Shown here: positions 17,563 to 25,811 of the stretch, one piece after another
Numbering within the stretch: the first letter of the stretch is position 1
How the letters are laid out: every line of letters begins with the position of its first letter
Assembly (NCBI GenBank): GCA_905233135.1
Contig: CAJOCQ010000001.1
Span: 124,001-188,000 of the forward strand
Origin: an uncultured Selenomonadaceae bacterium
GTDB taxonomy: Bacteria; Bacillota; Negativicutes; Selenomonadales; Selenomonadaceae
Direction: 5' to 3'
DNA: 64,000 nucleotides
Translations under genes and position numbers: made by a program
Notes under the pieces: generated by a model
Database searches by the model: none
The model's input: only the letters and a program-made list of their open reading frames with translations
What the model was told of the DNA's origin: nothing

Positions 17563-19470
17563 TTAATCTTGAGGACGCGGTTTTCTGATAAAGCCGAGAA
17601 TAACTGCGCCAACAACCGCGCCAACAATAATTGAAATAAGATACATACCGGGATTGCCGATAGTAGGAACAACGAAAATTCCGCCGTGCGGAGCGCGGAG
17701 CGTACAATCAAACATCATAGTTAATGCGCCTGCAAGTGCCGAGCCGACAACGCAGGAAGGTATAACGTGCAACGGGTCGCCCGCCGCAAAAGGTATCGCG
17801 CCTTCAGTAATGAATGACATACCCATAACAATATTTGTTGCAGAAGTACTTTGTTCTTGTTTGGTAAATTTGCTCTTGAAGAAAATCGTTGCAAGCGCAA
17901 TAGCCAAAGGCGGAACCATACCGCCCGCCATAACAGCCGCCATAACGCCATATTCGCCGCCTGCAAGTAAGCCTGTACCTGTAACATAAGCCGCCTTGTT
18001 GATAGGACCGCCCATATCAATAGCCATCATACCGCCGACAAGTGCGCCAATCATCAATTTAGCGGAAGGATCCATATTCTTCAAAGTGTCAATTAACCAT
18101 TCGTTGACAGCCGCAACAGGCGGACCAATAACGAGTTGGCAAATAACGCCGATAATCAAAATACCAAGCAACGGATAAAGCAAAATTGGTTTTGTGCCTT
18201 CCAATGCTTGAGGCAAAACAGAAAGTGCTTTTTTAAGCCAATTTACAACGAAACCTGCAATGAAACCTGCAACCAACGCGCCCAAAAAGCCTGAACCGTT
18301 GCCCGCAGAAAGTGCGCCGCCTACAAAGCCCGCCGCAAGTCCGGGACGGTCTGCGATTGACATTGCAATAAAGCCTGCAAGTACAGGCAACATAAATCCG
18401 AATGACGCGCCGCCTACAGTGTTAAAGAATTTTGCAACGGGCGTATTTGAACCGAAATGACTCGGGTCAATCGAATAATCGTCAAGCAGGAATGAAATTG
18501 CTATTAAAATACCGCCGCCAACAACGAACGGCAACATATGCGAAACGCCGTTCATTAAGTGCTTGTAAACTTGACGCCCGATACTTTCATTTTCGCCGCC
18601 GCCGCCGCCTTCAGTACCTGAACTTTCGCCGGCTTTTGCGTGATAAATTGGAGCCGAGCCGCTCAATGCTCTGTCAATCAATTCATCAGCTTTATTGATA
18701 CCGTCAGCAACTTTTGTAATAACAACAGGCTTGCCGTCAAAACGCGCCATAGCAACATTTTTATCAGCCGCAACAATGATACCGTCAGCCTTTGCAATTT
18801 CGTCAGCAGTCAAAACATTCTTTGCGCCGCCCGAGCCGTTAGTTTCAACTTTGATTGAAATACCACGCTTTTTGGCGTGTTGTTCCAAAGATTCAGCCGC
18901 CATAAATGTATGCGCAATACCCGTAGGACACGCAGTAACAGCCAAAATTTGAATGTGGTCAGCCGCCGCAGTAGGAGCCGCGCCTGCTGCGCCGCCGCCC
19001 GCCGCTTGAAATTTGCCGTCTTCTTTGTCGTCGATAAGTTTTAAAAATTCTTCTTTCGACTTCGCGGCAATTAAAGCCTCTTTAAAATCGGGATCCATAA
19101 TCATTGTAGCGAGTTTTGAAAGTATCATCAAATGTTCGTCCGCGCCCGTATCTGGAGCCGCAATAGCGAAGAACAAGCGGGCGGGGTTGCCGTCCATTGA
19201 TTGGAAGTCGATACCTTCGGGAATAGTCATTGCGGCAAGACCGGGAGCCTTAACGCCCGCTGATTTTGCGTGCGGCGTTGCAATACCGTCGCCGAGTCCC
19301 GTAGTGCCTGACGCTTCGCGCGCTTGTACGTCTTTTAGGTACTGCGCTTTGTTTTTGAGGTTGCCGCCTTTTTCCATCAAATCGGCAAGGTGCGCAATAG
19401 CGTCATCCTTGTTTTTGACGTGAGCACCGAGATCAATGCTGGCGTTTTTGAGTAATTCGGTAACTCTCAT
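17563..19470 (-). CDS. fruA: PTS fructose transporter subunit IIABC
   Basis: A 635-residue fused phosphotransferase transporter that takes up fructose and phosphorylates it to fructose 1-phosphate. The order is EIIA (1-150, active His67 in GIATPHAKS), EIIB (about 173-275, active Cys181 in AVTACPTGIAHTF) and membrane EIIC (about 300-635, with EGAIPFAAGDPLH). The linkers are Ala/Gly-rich. The ATG start has AAAGGAAG upstream. It lies downstream of fruK and of a second EIIAB gene on the same strand. HPr and EI are not in the window. Confidence 0.96.
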   Translation of the reverse strand: MRVTELLKNASIDLGAHVKNKDDAIAHLADLMEKGGNLKNKAQYLKDVQAREASGTTGLGDGIATPHAKSAGVKAPGLAAMTIPEGIDFQSMDGNPARLFFAIAAPDTGADEHLMILSKLATMIMDPDFKEALIAAKSKEEFLKLIDDKEDGKFQAAGGGAAGAAPTAAADHIQILAVTACPTGIAHTFMAAESLEQHAKKRGISIKVETNGSGGAKNVLTADEIAKADGIIVAADKNVAMARFDGKPVVITKVADGINKADELIDRALSGSAPIYHAKAGESSGTEGGGGGENESIGRQVYKHLMNGVSHMLPFVVGGGILIAISFLLDDYSIDPSHFGSNTPVAKFFNTVGGASFGFMLPVLAGFIAMSIADRPGLAAGFVGGALSAGNGSGFLGALVAGFIAGFVVNWLKKALSVLPQALEGTKPILLYPLLGILIIGVICQLVIGPPVAAVNEWLIDTLKNMDPSAKLMIGALVGGMMAIDMGGPINKAAYVTGTGLLAGGEYGVMAAVMAGGMVPPLAIALATIFFKSKFTKQEQSTSATNIVMGMSFITEGAIPFAAGDPLHVIPSCVVGSALAGALTMMFDCTLRAPHGGIFVVPTIGNPGMYLISIIVGAVVGAVILGFIRKPRPQD

Positions 19471-19505
19471 TTTTACACTTCCTTTAAAAAATGTGTATAA
19501 TTTCT

Positions 19506-19547
19506 AACGGCGGGGGATAAAATGAATAAAATAAATTTGCCGCCGTT
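19506..19547. repeat. Inverted repeat between PTS genes (upstream of EIIABC)
   Basis: AACGGCGG and CCGCCGTT are 26 bases apart. This long-loop hairpin in the leader of the EIIABC gene could modulate expression of the downstream gene. Confidence 0.4.
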
Positions 19548-19661
19548 GTAAGCTTAATTAAAATTTGTCAGTAATTTGTTTTTTATGATTTCAATAAATT
19601 ATTTTGACAAGTTGGCATTTATTTAAGCCAACATAAATTTTTAATTTTTTAAAAGTTTGAT

Positions 19662-19696
19662 AACGGCGGCTGAAATTTTTAAACAACCGCCGCGTT
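19662..19696 (-). terminator. Hairpin between EIIAB and EIIABC genes, possible attenuating terminator
   Basis: On the minus strand AACGCGGCGG pairs with a GCCGCCGTT arm (one bulge) immediately after the EIIAB stop; a broken T/A-rich tract follows. Partial termination would set the ratio of fruK/EIIAB to EIIABC. Confidence 0.45.
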
Positions 19697-19700
19697 TGCT

Positions 19701-20573
19701 TTAACTGAAAATGCTTTTAATCTTCTTAAAAATTTTGGAGCTGATAGGTTCGTCGTCTTCTGTTGCGTGGAAAACTTGCGCCTGCCCTGCCTTGATTCTT
19801 TCAAAAAGTTGTTCGGGCTTGCGAATAGCTGTACCAACTGCAGTTTGAATCATTTTTTTGCCGTCGAAACGCGAAATTGGAACTTTCTTGCTTGCCGCAA
19901 CAATTACAACATCCGCGTTTTGAATTTCTTCGTCTGTCAAAGAATGGTACACGCCCGCCGCGCCGTAAACTTCAACGCGCACATTCATTCCCAATTTCGC
20001 CGCGCAATTCTTCAAAGATTCACGCGCCATAAATGAAGAAGAAATACCCGTAGGGCAAGCGGTAACTGCAATAATTTTTGAATCGCCCGTAATTTCGGGA
20101 GTTTCAGATTTTGTGCGTTGGGATTCTTTTTCGTCGATAAGTTTCAAAACTTCGTCAACTGATTTTGCGGCAATTAATTTTTCCTTAAAATCAGAATCCA
20201 TTAACAAAACTGCGAAACGTCCCATTTCAGTCATTTCGCTAGCACCTGCTTTAAGCGGCGCGGCGAAAAGTACCAAAAGGCGCGCGGGTTTATTGTCGAT
20301 TGAATCAAAGTTGACGCCTTCGGGAACAGTGATAATTGAAATTGAAGTTTTCTTAACGGCGGCGTTTTGCGCGTGCGGCGTCGCCAAGCCGTCAGATAAA
20401 CCTGTTGATCCTTGCACTTCACGCGCCAAAACATCGCGGCGCACAACTTCTTTATCTTTGACTGCGCCCGCCGTCATCAGCAAGTCAATCAGCATATCAA
20501 TAGCTTCTTGTTTTGTCGAAGGGTGCACGTCCAACGCTACAGATTTTTTCGAGATAAAATTTGTAATTTTCAA
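19701..20573 (-). CDS. PTS fructose-type EIIA-EIIB protein without EIIC
   Basis: A soluble 290-residue protein with EIIA (active His67 in GLATPHAQN) followed by a fructose-type EIIB (active Cys173 in VTACPTGISSSF). It resembles the first half of the neighbouring EIIABC but has no membrane domain, so it must pass phosphate to another EIIC or act in regulation. Start choice: a GTG at 20582 overlaps the AGAGG site, whereas the TTG at 20573 is eight bases after it, so the TTG is used. It starts about 40 bases after fruK. A second EIIAB in the same locus is unusual; the call of domains is firm, the role is not. Confidence 0.9.
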   Translation of the reverse strand: MKITNFISKKSVALDVHPSTKQEAIDMLIDLLMTAGAVKDKEVVRRDVLAREVQGSTGLSDGLATPHAQNAAVKKTSISIITVPEGVNFDSIDNKPARLLVLFAAPLKAGASEMTEMGRFAVLLMDSDFKEKLIAAKSVDEVLKLIDEKESQRTKSETPEITGDSKIIAVTACPTGISSSFMARESLKNCAAKLGMNVRVEVYGAAGVYHSLTDEEIQNADVVIVAASKKVPISRFDGKKMIQTAVGTAIRKPEQLFERIKAGQAQVFHATEDDEPISSKIFKKIKSIFS

Positions 20574-20614
20574 CGGTATCACCTCTTTTCTAAAAAAAAT
20601 TTCCTAACACCTAA

Positions 20615-21523
20615 TTAAGCAATAGTTTTTAAAAGAGCCTCAACTTCGGGGCGGGTTGCAAGATTTACAGAAAATGCTGACGCCGAGCCGGTTGCAACGC
20701 CCATTTTAAAAGCTTTTTCGTAATCGCCGTTTGATTCTTCAAAGCCTGCAATAAAGCCTGCAACCATTGAATCGCCCGCGCCAATCGAATTAACAAGCGT
20801 ACCCTTCGGCGCGGGGGATTTATAAGATTTACCTTCGGCAGTCAGCAAAATTGCGCCGTCGCCCGCCATTGAAATTAAAACATTCTGCGCGCCCTTTTCC
20901 TGCAACTTTTTGGCGTAGGTAATAATTTCTTCGTCAGTCTTCAAAGTTACGCCGAACATATCGCCGAGTTCGTGATTATTCGGCTTAATCAGCCAAGGAT
21001 TGAATTTCAAGATTTTAAGCAGTAAACCTTTTTCAGCGTCAACAACTACGCGAATACCTTTGCCCTGCAACGGTTCCAAAGTTCTTTCGTACATATCATC
21101 GGGGAGCGTGTTGGGGACGGAGCCTGAAATAACAAGCGTATCGCCTTCGCCGAGTTTAGAAAGTTTTTCAAAAAGTTCATCGCGTTTCGCTTCGCTGATT
21201 TTCGGACCTTGCCCGTTAATTTCGGTTTCAATGTCAGCTTTAACTTTAACGTTGATTCTTGAAAAGCCTTCGTCAAGTTGAACAAAATCTTCATCAGCGT
21301 TGAAAGTGCGAAGTTGGCGGATAATTTCTTTGCCTGTGAAGCCCGCCAAAAAGCCCATAGCGGTTGATTTATGCCCCAAGTTTCCGAGCACGATTGAAAC
21401 ATTAATACCCTTGCCGCCGCCGAGAACCTGTTCAAAAGTTACGCGGTTAATTTTGCCCGGCGTCAACGTATCAAGCCTGACGTTGTAATCGAGCGCAGGG
21501 TTAAATGTAACAGTGTAAATCAA
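20615..21523 (-). CDS. fruK: 1-phosphofructokinase
   Basis: FruK phosphorylates fructose 1-phosphate to fructose 1,6-bisphosphate, the step after fructose PTS uptake. The 302-residue PfkB-family protein opens with VTFNPALDYNVRLD and has GGGKGINVS and the C-terminal NSIGAGDSMVAGFIAGF, which carries the catalytic Asp. The TTG start has GGGGAGG eight bases upstream. It is first in the locus and has its own consensus promoter. The FruR/DeoR-type repressor usually encoded first in such operons is not present here. Confidence 0.97.
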   Translation of the reverse strand: MIYTVTFNPALDYNVRLDTLTPGKINRVTFEQVLGGGKGINVSIVLGNLGHKSTAMGFLAGFTGKEIIRQLRTFNADEDFVQLDEGFSRINVKVKADIETEINGQGPKISEAKRDELFEKLSKLGEGDTLVISGSVPNTLPDDMYERTLEPLQGKGIRVVVDAEKGLLLKILKFNPWLIKPNNHELGDMFGVTLKTDEEIITYAKKLQEKGAQNVLISMAGDGAILLTAEGKSYKSPAPKGTLVNSIGAGDSMVAGFIAGFEESNGDYEKAFKMGVATGSASAFSVNLATRPEVEALLKTIA

Positions 21524-21567
21524 TTTAAAAACCTCCCCGAAAATATATTAAATTTTTTCCTGCGGGG

Positions 21568-21596
21568 ATTATACAATATCAAAAACTATATTTCAA
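21568..21596 (-). promoter_or_regulatory. Sigma-70 promoter of fruK
   Basis: On the minus strand TTGAAA (21591-21596), 17 bases, TATAAT (21568-21573). Transcription should start near 21561, giving a leader of about 40 bases. Confidence 0.85.
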
Positions 21597-21615
21597 CGAA
21601 AAATTTTCTGCAAAC

Positions 21616-21747
21616 TAAAAAAGCTCCCGCGTTGGCAGGAACTCTTTCAGCTGTCAGGTTTCGGATTAAATTCCGCTAATGTTGAAATATCATTGCAGTA
21701 AAATTCTGCGTAAAGATACACTCTTTGAACTTAATCTCTCCCTTGAC
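21616..21747 (-). ncRNA. Candidate small noncoding RNA of about 130 nt, family unknown
   Basis: A free-standing transcription unit lies between hisD and fruK. A full promoter ends at 21754, and a strong terminator (21617-21643) stops 20 bases before the fruK promoter. The transcript has no credible reading frame. It can form small hairpins AAAGA/TCTTT, GCAG/CTGC and CGGA/TCCG before the terminator stem. I do not recognise a known family: it does not fit tmRNA, RNase P, SRP or 6S RNA in length or motifs. It could be a trans-acting sRNA or a regulatory leader whose gene has been lost. Confidence 0.6.
21617..21643 (-). terminator. Intrinsic terminator of the small RNA
   Basis: On the minus strand AGTTCCTGC, CAAC loop, GCGGGAGCT (nine pairs, two G-U) followed by six T. 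Confidence 0.85.
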
Positions 21748-21753
21748 GGCGTT

Positions 21754-21782
21754 ATTATAAATTTTTCTTATGAAATTTTCAA
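21754..21782 (-). promoter_or_regulatory. Sigma-70 promoter of the small RNA
   Basis: On the minus strand TTGAAA (21777-21782), 17 bases, TATAAT (21754-21759); identical boxes and spacing to the fruK promoter. Confidence 0.8.
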
Positions 21783-21893
21783 GTTGCATTTTGCGGTGGC
21801 GTTCGCAGTTAAATTTTTTAGTTAAAAATAAAAAAGGCGCACGGCAATTTACAATTCATAATCCGAAAACTGCAACCCGTTAATGCTTGTAAT

Positions 21894-22064
21894 ACGCCCG
21901 TCTCTCAGCCGCAGCACGCGGTAATGTTGGAGCGTCGGAAAAAGTTGAGGCCCCAAAGGGGGCCACCAGTTACTAAGAGCGTACAGAAACCGAGCGGCCC
22001 TGACGGGCGAAAAGTTTTTTTCTTTTAGGTGGCTTTTCTTTTTTTACAAAAAAAGAAAAACCAC
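21894..22064. repeat. Structured intergenic repeat family A, copy 2
   Basis: The core is closed by CGCCCGTC (21895-21902) and GACGGGCG (22002-22009), contains CCGCAGC, GAGCGTCGGAAAAAGT and GGCCCCAAAGGGGGCC, and is followed by a pyrimidine/purine hairpin GGTGGCTTTTC...GAAAAACCAC (22028-22064). It lies between hisD and the small RNA. The sequence is very close to the copy at 61.5 kb and inverted relative to the one at 58.5 kb. Confidence 0.85.
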
Positions 22065-22103
22065 ATTTAATTAAAAAAAAAAAAACTTTCCAACTTGTTA
22101 AAT

Positions 22104-23444
22104 TTAAAAATTTTTGCGCTTGAGAATGGCGGCGGCGTGCGCAGTCAATCCTTCGGCGTTCGCAAGTTCAACAATATTTTCTGCAACGCTCAATAAATCT
22201 GCGCGAGTGTAAGAAATTAAACTTGTACGCTTTAAAAAAGTTTCCACGTTCAACACCGAGAAAAATTTCGCAGTGCCGCCCGTCGGCAAAACGTGATTCG
22301 GTCCCGCCAAATAATCTCCCAACGGCTCGGGCGAATACGCGCCCAAAAATACCGCGCCTGCATTTTTTATTTTCGGCAACAAGTTAAACGGCGAATCCGT
22401 CAACAATTCCAAATGTTCAGGCGCAGAAATATTCGCAAATTCAATCGCCGCGTTTAAATCCTGCGCGACGATAATTAAGCCGTTGGAATTAATCGACGCC
22501 TCCGCAATTTCACGGCGCGGCAAGCTTGCAAGTTGCTTTTCAACTTCGGCGGAAATTTTTTCAGCCAAAATTTTATCGGTAGTAATGACGATACTGCAAG
22601 CAAGCGGGTCATGCTCGGCTTGGCTCAACATATCGGCGGCGGCGTAAACAGGGTTTGCATTTTCATCGGCAATAATCAAAATTTCGCTCGGTCCCGCCAA
22701 CATATCAATATCGCAATGTCCGAAAACTTCTTTCTTTGCAAGTGTAACAAAAATATTTCCCGGTCCCGTAATTTTGTTGACGCGCGGAATTGTTTCAGTT
22801 CCAAAAGCCATTGCCGCTATTGCCTGCGCGCCGCCAATTTTATAAATTTTGTCCGCGCCCGCAATTTTCGCCGCTATTAAAACATACGGATTAATTTTGC
22901 CGTTTTTGGCAGGAACGCACATAATAATTTCATTGACGCCCGCAACCTTCGCAGGGATAATGTTCATTAAAACGCTCGAAGGGTATGCGGCAAGCCCGCC
23001 GGGTACGTACACGCCGACTCTTTCAAGCGCAATTATCGATTGCCCCAAAATTGAATTTTCGTTGCGGTAAGTTATCCAGGATTTTGGCAACTGTTCGACG
23101 TGATAAGATTTAATATTTTCGGCGGCAATTTTCAGCGCGTCAACAATTTTTGAATCAGCCTGCTTTGCGGCGGCTTGAATTTCTTCCGCCGTTACCAAAA
23201 AGTTTTCGGCTGAAATTTCTGCGCCGTCAAATTTTTTTGTGTAGTCAATAACCGCGCTGTCGCCGAATTTTCTAACGTCATTAACAATTTTTCGTACAAG
23301 TTCGGAGGCGGTTAAATCTGCGCCGAAAAGTTTTTTGTTGGCTTCACGAATTTTAGGCGGCAGTTCAATTTCATCAAAAGATTTTTTTGTTAAAAGTTTA
23401 ACAATTTCTGCGCACGGAATTTTTTGGCTGTCAATTATTTTCAT
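22104..23444 (-). CDS. hisD: Histidinol dehydrogenase
   Basis: HisD oxidises histidinol to histidine in two NAD-dependent steps, the last of the pathway. The 446-residue protein carries [28 protein letters not shown] and the zinc/catalytic region SQAEHDP, then SAPEHLEL near the C-terminus. Its ATG overlaps the stop of the upstream glycosyltransferase-like gene by ATGA, so it is translationally coupled. It is the last gene of the his-containing operon, and repeat family A follows. Confidence 0.98.
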   Translation of the reverse strand: MKIIDSQKIPCAEIVKLLTKKSFDEIELPPKIREANKKLFGADLTASELVRKIVNDVRKFGDSAVIDYTKKFDGAEISAENFLVTAEEIQAAAKQADSKIVDALKIAAENIKSYHVEQLPKSWITYRNENSILGQSIIALERVGVYVPGGLAAYPSSVLMNIIPAKVAGVNEIIMCVPAKNGKINPYVLIAAKIAGADKIYKIGGAQAIAAMAFGTETIPRVNKITGPGNIFVTLAKKEVFGHCDIDMLAGPSEILIIADENANPVYAAADMLSQAEHDPLACSIVITTDKILAEKISAEVEKQLASLPRREIAEASINSNGLIIVAQDLNAAIEFANISAPEHLELLTDSPFNLLPKIKNAGAVFLGAYSPEPLGDYLAGPNHVLPTGGTAKFFSVLNVETFLKRTSLISYTRADLLSVAENIVELANAEGLTAHAAAILKRKNF

Positions 23445-24655
23445 AAAATTTTCTCCTGTAAAATGGTAAAAGTCATTTCAATAAAAATATTAAGGACGTT
23501 GGCAACTTGCGAAACGTTGTCAAGTTTTGCCGTGTTGTAAGCAATCAATTTGCCCTTTGAACTTTGCAGGATTTGTACCGAGTTCATTTGGCTTAAATCA
23601 ATGTACTGTTCCATTAATTTAAAATATTTCAAATATTCGTCCTCAAAAACAACAGCCGCATAAAGCGTCTCATTAATAAACCACGCTTCGCAACGCAAGC
23701 TGCCGCCCTGCAAGTCAATTACCATAGATTTAAAATTTTCGTCAAATTTTAGCGGAAAATCTTTCAAGTTGACAGCGGAGCTTGAAATTAATTTTTCAGC
23801 AAGCGCAGTCAAAAAAAGTTTCCTGCAACAAAAAAATATATTATCGTACTGCTTTTTTAATTTTGAAACTTCAGCTTTGACAGATTTAACGGGGTGGTAT
23901 AAATGATTGTCAGGCTTAAGGAAAATTCTTTCGTCGTTTAAATAAATGTTCGGCAAAAAATTTACGTGATTTTCATTTAAATTTTCGCAGGAAAAGCCGC
24001 CGTTCATTAATTCTGTAGGTACAAAAATTTCACAATAAGTCCAACTTTTATTTTGTTCGGTAGAATTTTGGAAAATTTCTTTTTGCTCCAAACGCCGCTT
24101 ATATAAAAAATCAATCGCTCGCGCAGAAAGTCTTACAACGGCGAAAAGCCCCGCATAAATTTCTTCGGCGTCGCTGTAAATCCAATCCAATCCTTTATAA
24201 TAATCGATACTGTTTTTTTCGCCCTTTTGCAAAGATTGAATCAATAAATCTGCGCGGTTGTCAGCAAATTTATCTAAAAAGCCCGCGTAAATTTCGGCGT
24301 TGCAGAAAACGTCATATTCAATCAACCAATAATAATCATAATCAGGAAAAAATTTTCTCAAATAATAAAATCTGCTGTCGGCGTGATGCAATGTAGTTCT
24401 AGCAAAATTTTCATTGCCGTTTTCGATAAAATGCGGGAGATTCATTTCGTCATTAATTCTTGAATCGAAGAAAAAACATTTGCAATTTGTATCAAAAAAA
24501 TTTTTATCTTCGACGCGGCTTTTAAAATCAAATTTTAAGTTGGTATTGTCAATCATCAAAACGGCGTCAACATTTGGCGTATTTTTCATTTTGCGATATT
24601 CGGAAATAACAGCCTCGTCAATAAAATGCGTGCCAAATACAAGCAAAGTTTTCAT
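23441..24655 (-). CDS. Glycosyltransferase-like protein inside the his operon (unassigned)
   Basis: A 404-residue soluble protein with no signal peptide. The N-terminal half has GT-A-like features: a first strand TLLVFGTHF, VLMIDNTN, and YYWLIEYDVFCNAE, an E-x-D-V type motif reminiscent of the metal-binding DxD of glycosyltransferases. I do not recognise the exact family. It overlaps both hisG (upstream) and hisD (downstream) by ATGA, so it is embedded in the translation chain of the his operon. That placement is unusual and its function there is unknown. No hisD/hisG residues are duplicated in it. Confidence 0.7.
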   Translation of the reverse strand: MKTLLVFGTHFIDEAVISEYRKMKNTPNVDAVLMIDNTNLKFDFKSRVEDKNFFDTNCKCFFFDSRINDEMNLPHFIENGNENFARTTLHHADSRFYYLRKFFPDYDYYWLIEYDVFCNAEIYAGFLDKFADNRADLLIQSLQKGEKNSIDYYKGLDWIYSDAEEIYAGLFAVVRLSARAIDFLYKRRLEQKEIFQNSTEQNKSWTYCEIFVPTELMNGGFSCENLNENHVNFLPNIYLNDERIFLKPDNHLYHPVKSVKAEVSKLKKQYDNIFFCCRKLFLTALAEKLISSSAVNLKDFPLKFDENFKSMVIDLQGGSLRCEAWFINETLYAAVVFEDEYLKYFKLMEQYIDLSQMNSVQILQSSKGKLIAYNTAKLDNVSQVANVLNIFIEMTFTILQEKIL

Positions 24656-25287
24656 AAAAATTTCTCCAGCTCATTGACAAGATTATTAATGCGTTGAAAT
24701 TTTAACCTGTAGCTTACACGATTGGCAATAAGCCGCGCGGTTGCGTCCATAATGTGTACAATTTCTTCCAAATTATTTTCGCGCAGGGTTGTCCCAGTTT
24801 CAACAATGTCAACGATACTTTCACTCAAGCCGACGATTGGTCCGAGTTCGATTGAGCCGTTGAGTTTGATATATTCCATTTGCATACCGCGCGCGGCGAA
24901 AAATTTTTCTGCAATGTGCGGAAATTTCGTTGCAACGCGCGTATGAGAATAATCTTCAAGCGTTGCACGTTTTTTGTCTTTCGGTACAGCCATCATTAAA
25001 TGACACTTGCCAAAACCTAAATCTAAAAGCTCATAAACATCTTTGCCCGATTCCAAAATAACGTCCTTGCCGATAATCCCGATATCCGCCGCGCCGTTTT
25101 CAACATAAGTTGGAACATCTGCGGTTTTCGTGATAATGAATTTTAATTTTTCGGCGTCATTGGTTATGACAAGTTTTCTTGATTTTTCGTGAAGCCCTTC
25201 AGCCGTCCAGCCGATTTTTTTCAAAAGTTCGGTTGACAAGCCGAAAAGTTTACCCTTCGGCAGGGCGATTGTTATATAATCGTTCGT
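24652..25287 (-). CDS. hisG: ATP phosphoribosyltransferase catalytic subunit (short form), non-canonical start
   Basis: HisG joins ATP and PRPP in the first step of histidine synthesis; the short form needs HisZ, which is encoded two genes upstream. The product has ALPKGKLFGLS, GAADIGIIGKDV, DLGFGKCHLM and GIVDIVETGTTLRENNL-like blocks. The first ordinary start codon (TTG at 25239) would remove the essential LPKGKL strand. Coding homology extends to an ACG at 25287 placed seven bases after AGGGGG, and no ATG, GTG or TTG exists in frame before the upstream stop. I therefore place the start at the ACG (211 residues). A sequence error or a rare start codon is possible. Confidence 0.9.
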   Translation of the reverse strand, partial: TNDYITIALPKGKLFGLSTELLKKIGWTAEGLHEKSRKLVITNDAEKLKFIITKTADVPTYVENGAADIGIIGKDVILESGKDVYELLDLGFGKCHLMMAVPKDKKRATLEDYSHTRVATKFPHIAEKFFAARGMQMEYIKLNGSIELGPIVGLSESIVDIVETGTTLRENNLEEIVHIMDATARLIANRVSYRLKFQRINNLVNELEKFL

Positions 25288-25298
25288 AAAAATTCCCC

Positions 25299-25811
25299 CT
25301 AATTTTCCTCGTCGGCAAGGCGCAAAAGTTTTAGTTCTTTAGAATCATCTGCACGCGGCGGCGAATGATGACGCGCAATAATTTTCGCCTCGTTAAACAA
25401 GCCCATTTTCTGCAACTTTTGCCCGCCCAATTCGGCGTGGTTCCTGTAAATGTAAATTGCGCGATTGCCGCGCAGTTCCAACTTATCGGCAAGGCGCGGA
25501 AAAAGTGCCGTTACCAAAACGGCAAAAATTTTATCCCAAACGCTTGCCTTGAAATTAATTTTTCCAATATCGTGCAGGAGCGCGCAGCGTATCAAAAATT
25601 CTCTGTCAATGCCCTGCTTGCCTTGAATAATCAGCCGCTCAATCGTGTAAGCAACGTTCAAGCTGTGAAATTGGTCAATCAAGCCCATTTGTAAAAATAA
25701 TTTCTGCTCTTCGGTGTTCAAATGTTGCATTAAATATTTTTCGTCGTCAACCGAAATATCAGCCGTCAAGGCGCGGTAAAATTGTTTTGCGCGTTTTAAA
25801 ATCCAGCTCAT
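25299..25811 (-). CDS. HD-domain phosphohydrolase-like protein
   Basis: A 170-residue protein with the HD motif in ALLHDIGK, a downstream His pair in RNHAELGG, and ARHHSP, consistent with a metal-dependent HD/HDIG phosphohydrolase. The substrate is unknown; small HD proteins of this type are often nucleotide phosphohydrolases. Its ATG overlaps the hisZ stop by ATGA and it ends 11 bases before the hisG start, so it sits between the two subunits of ATP phosphoribosyltransferase. Confidence 0.85.
   Translation of the reverse strand: MSWILKRAKQFYRALTADISVDDEKYLMQHLNTEEQKLFLQMGLIDQFHSLNVAYTIERLIIQGKQGIDREFLIRCALLHDIGKINFKASVWDKIFAVLVTALFPRLADKLELRGNRAIYIYRNHAELGGQKLQKMGLFNEAKIIARHHSPPRADDSKELKLLRLADEEN

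Noticed and set aside
21601-21780. Small RNA as a known riboswitch of fruK
   Set aside because: It terminates before a separate fruK promoter, and I could not match its loops to any riboswitch class I know.
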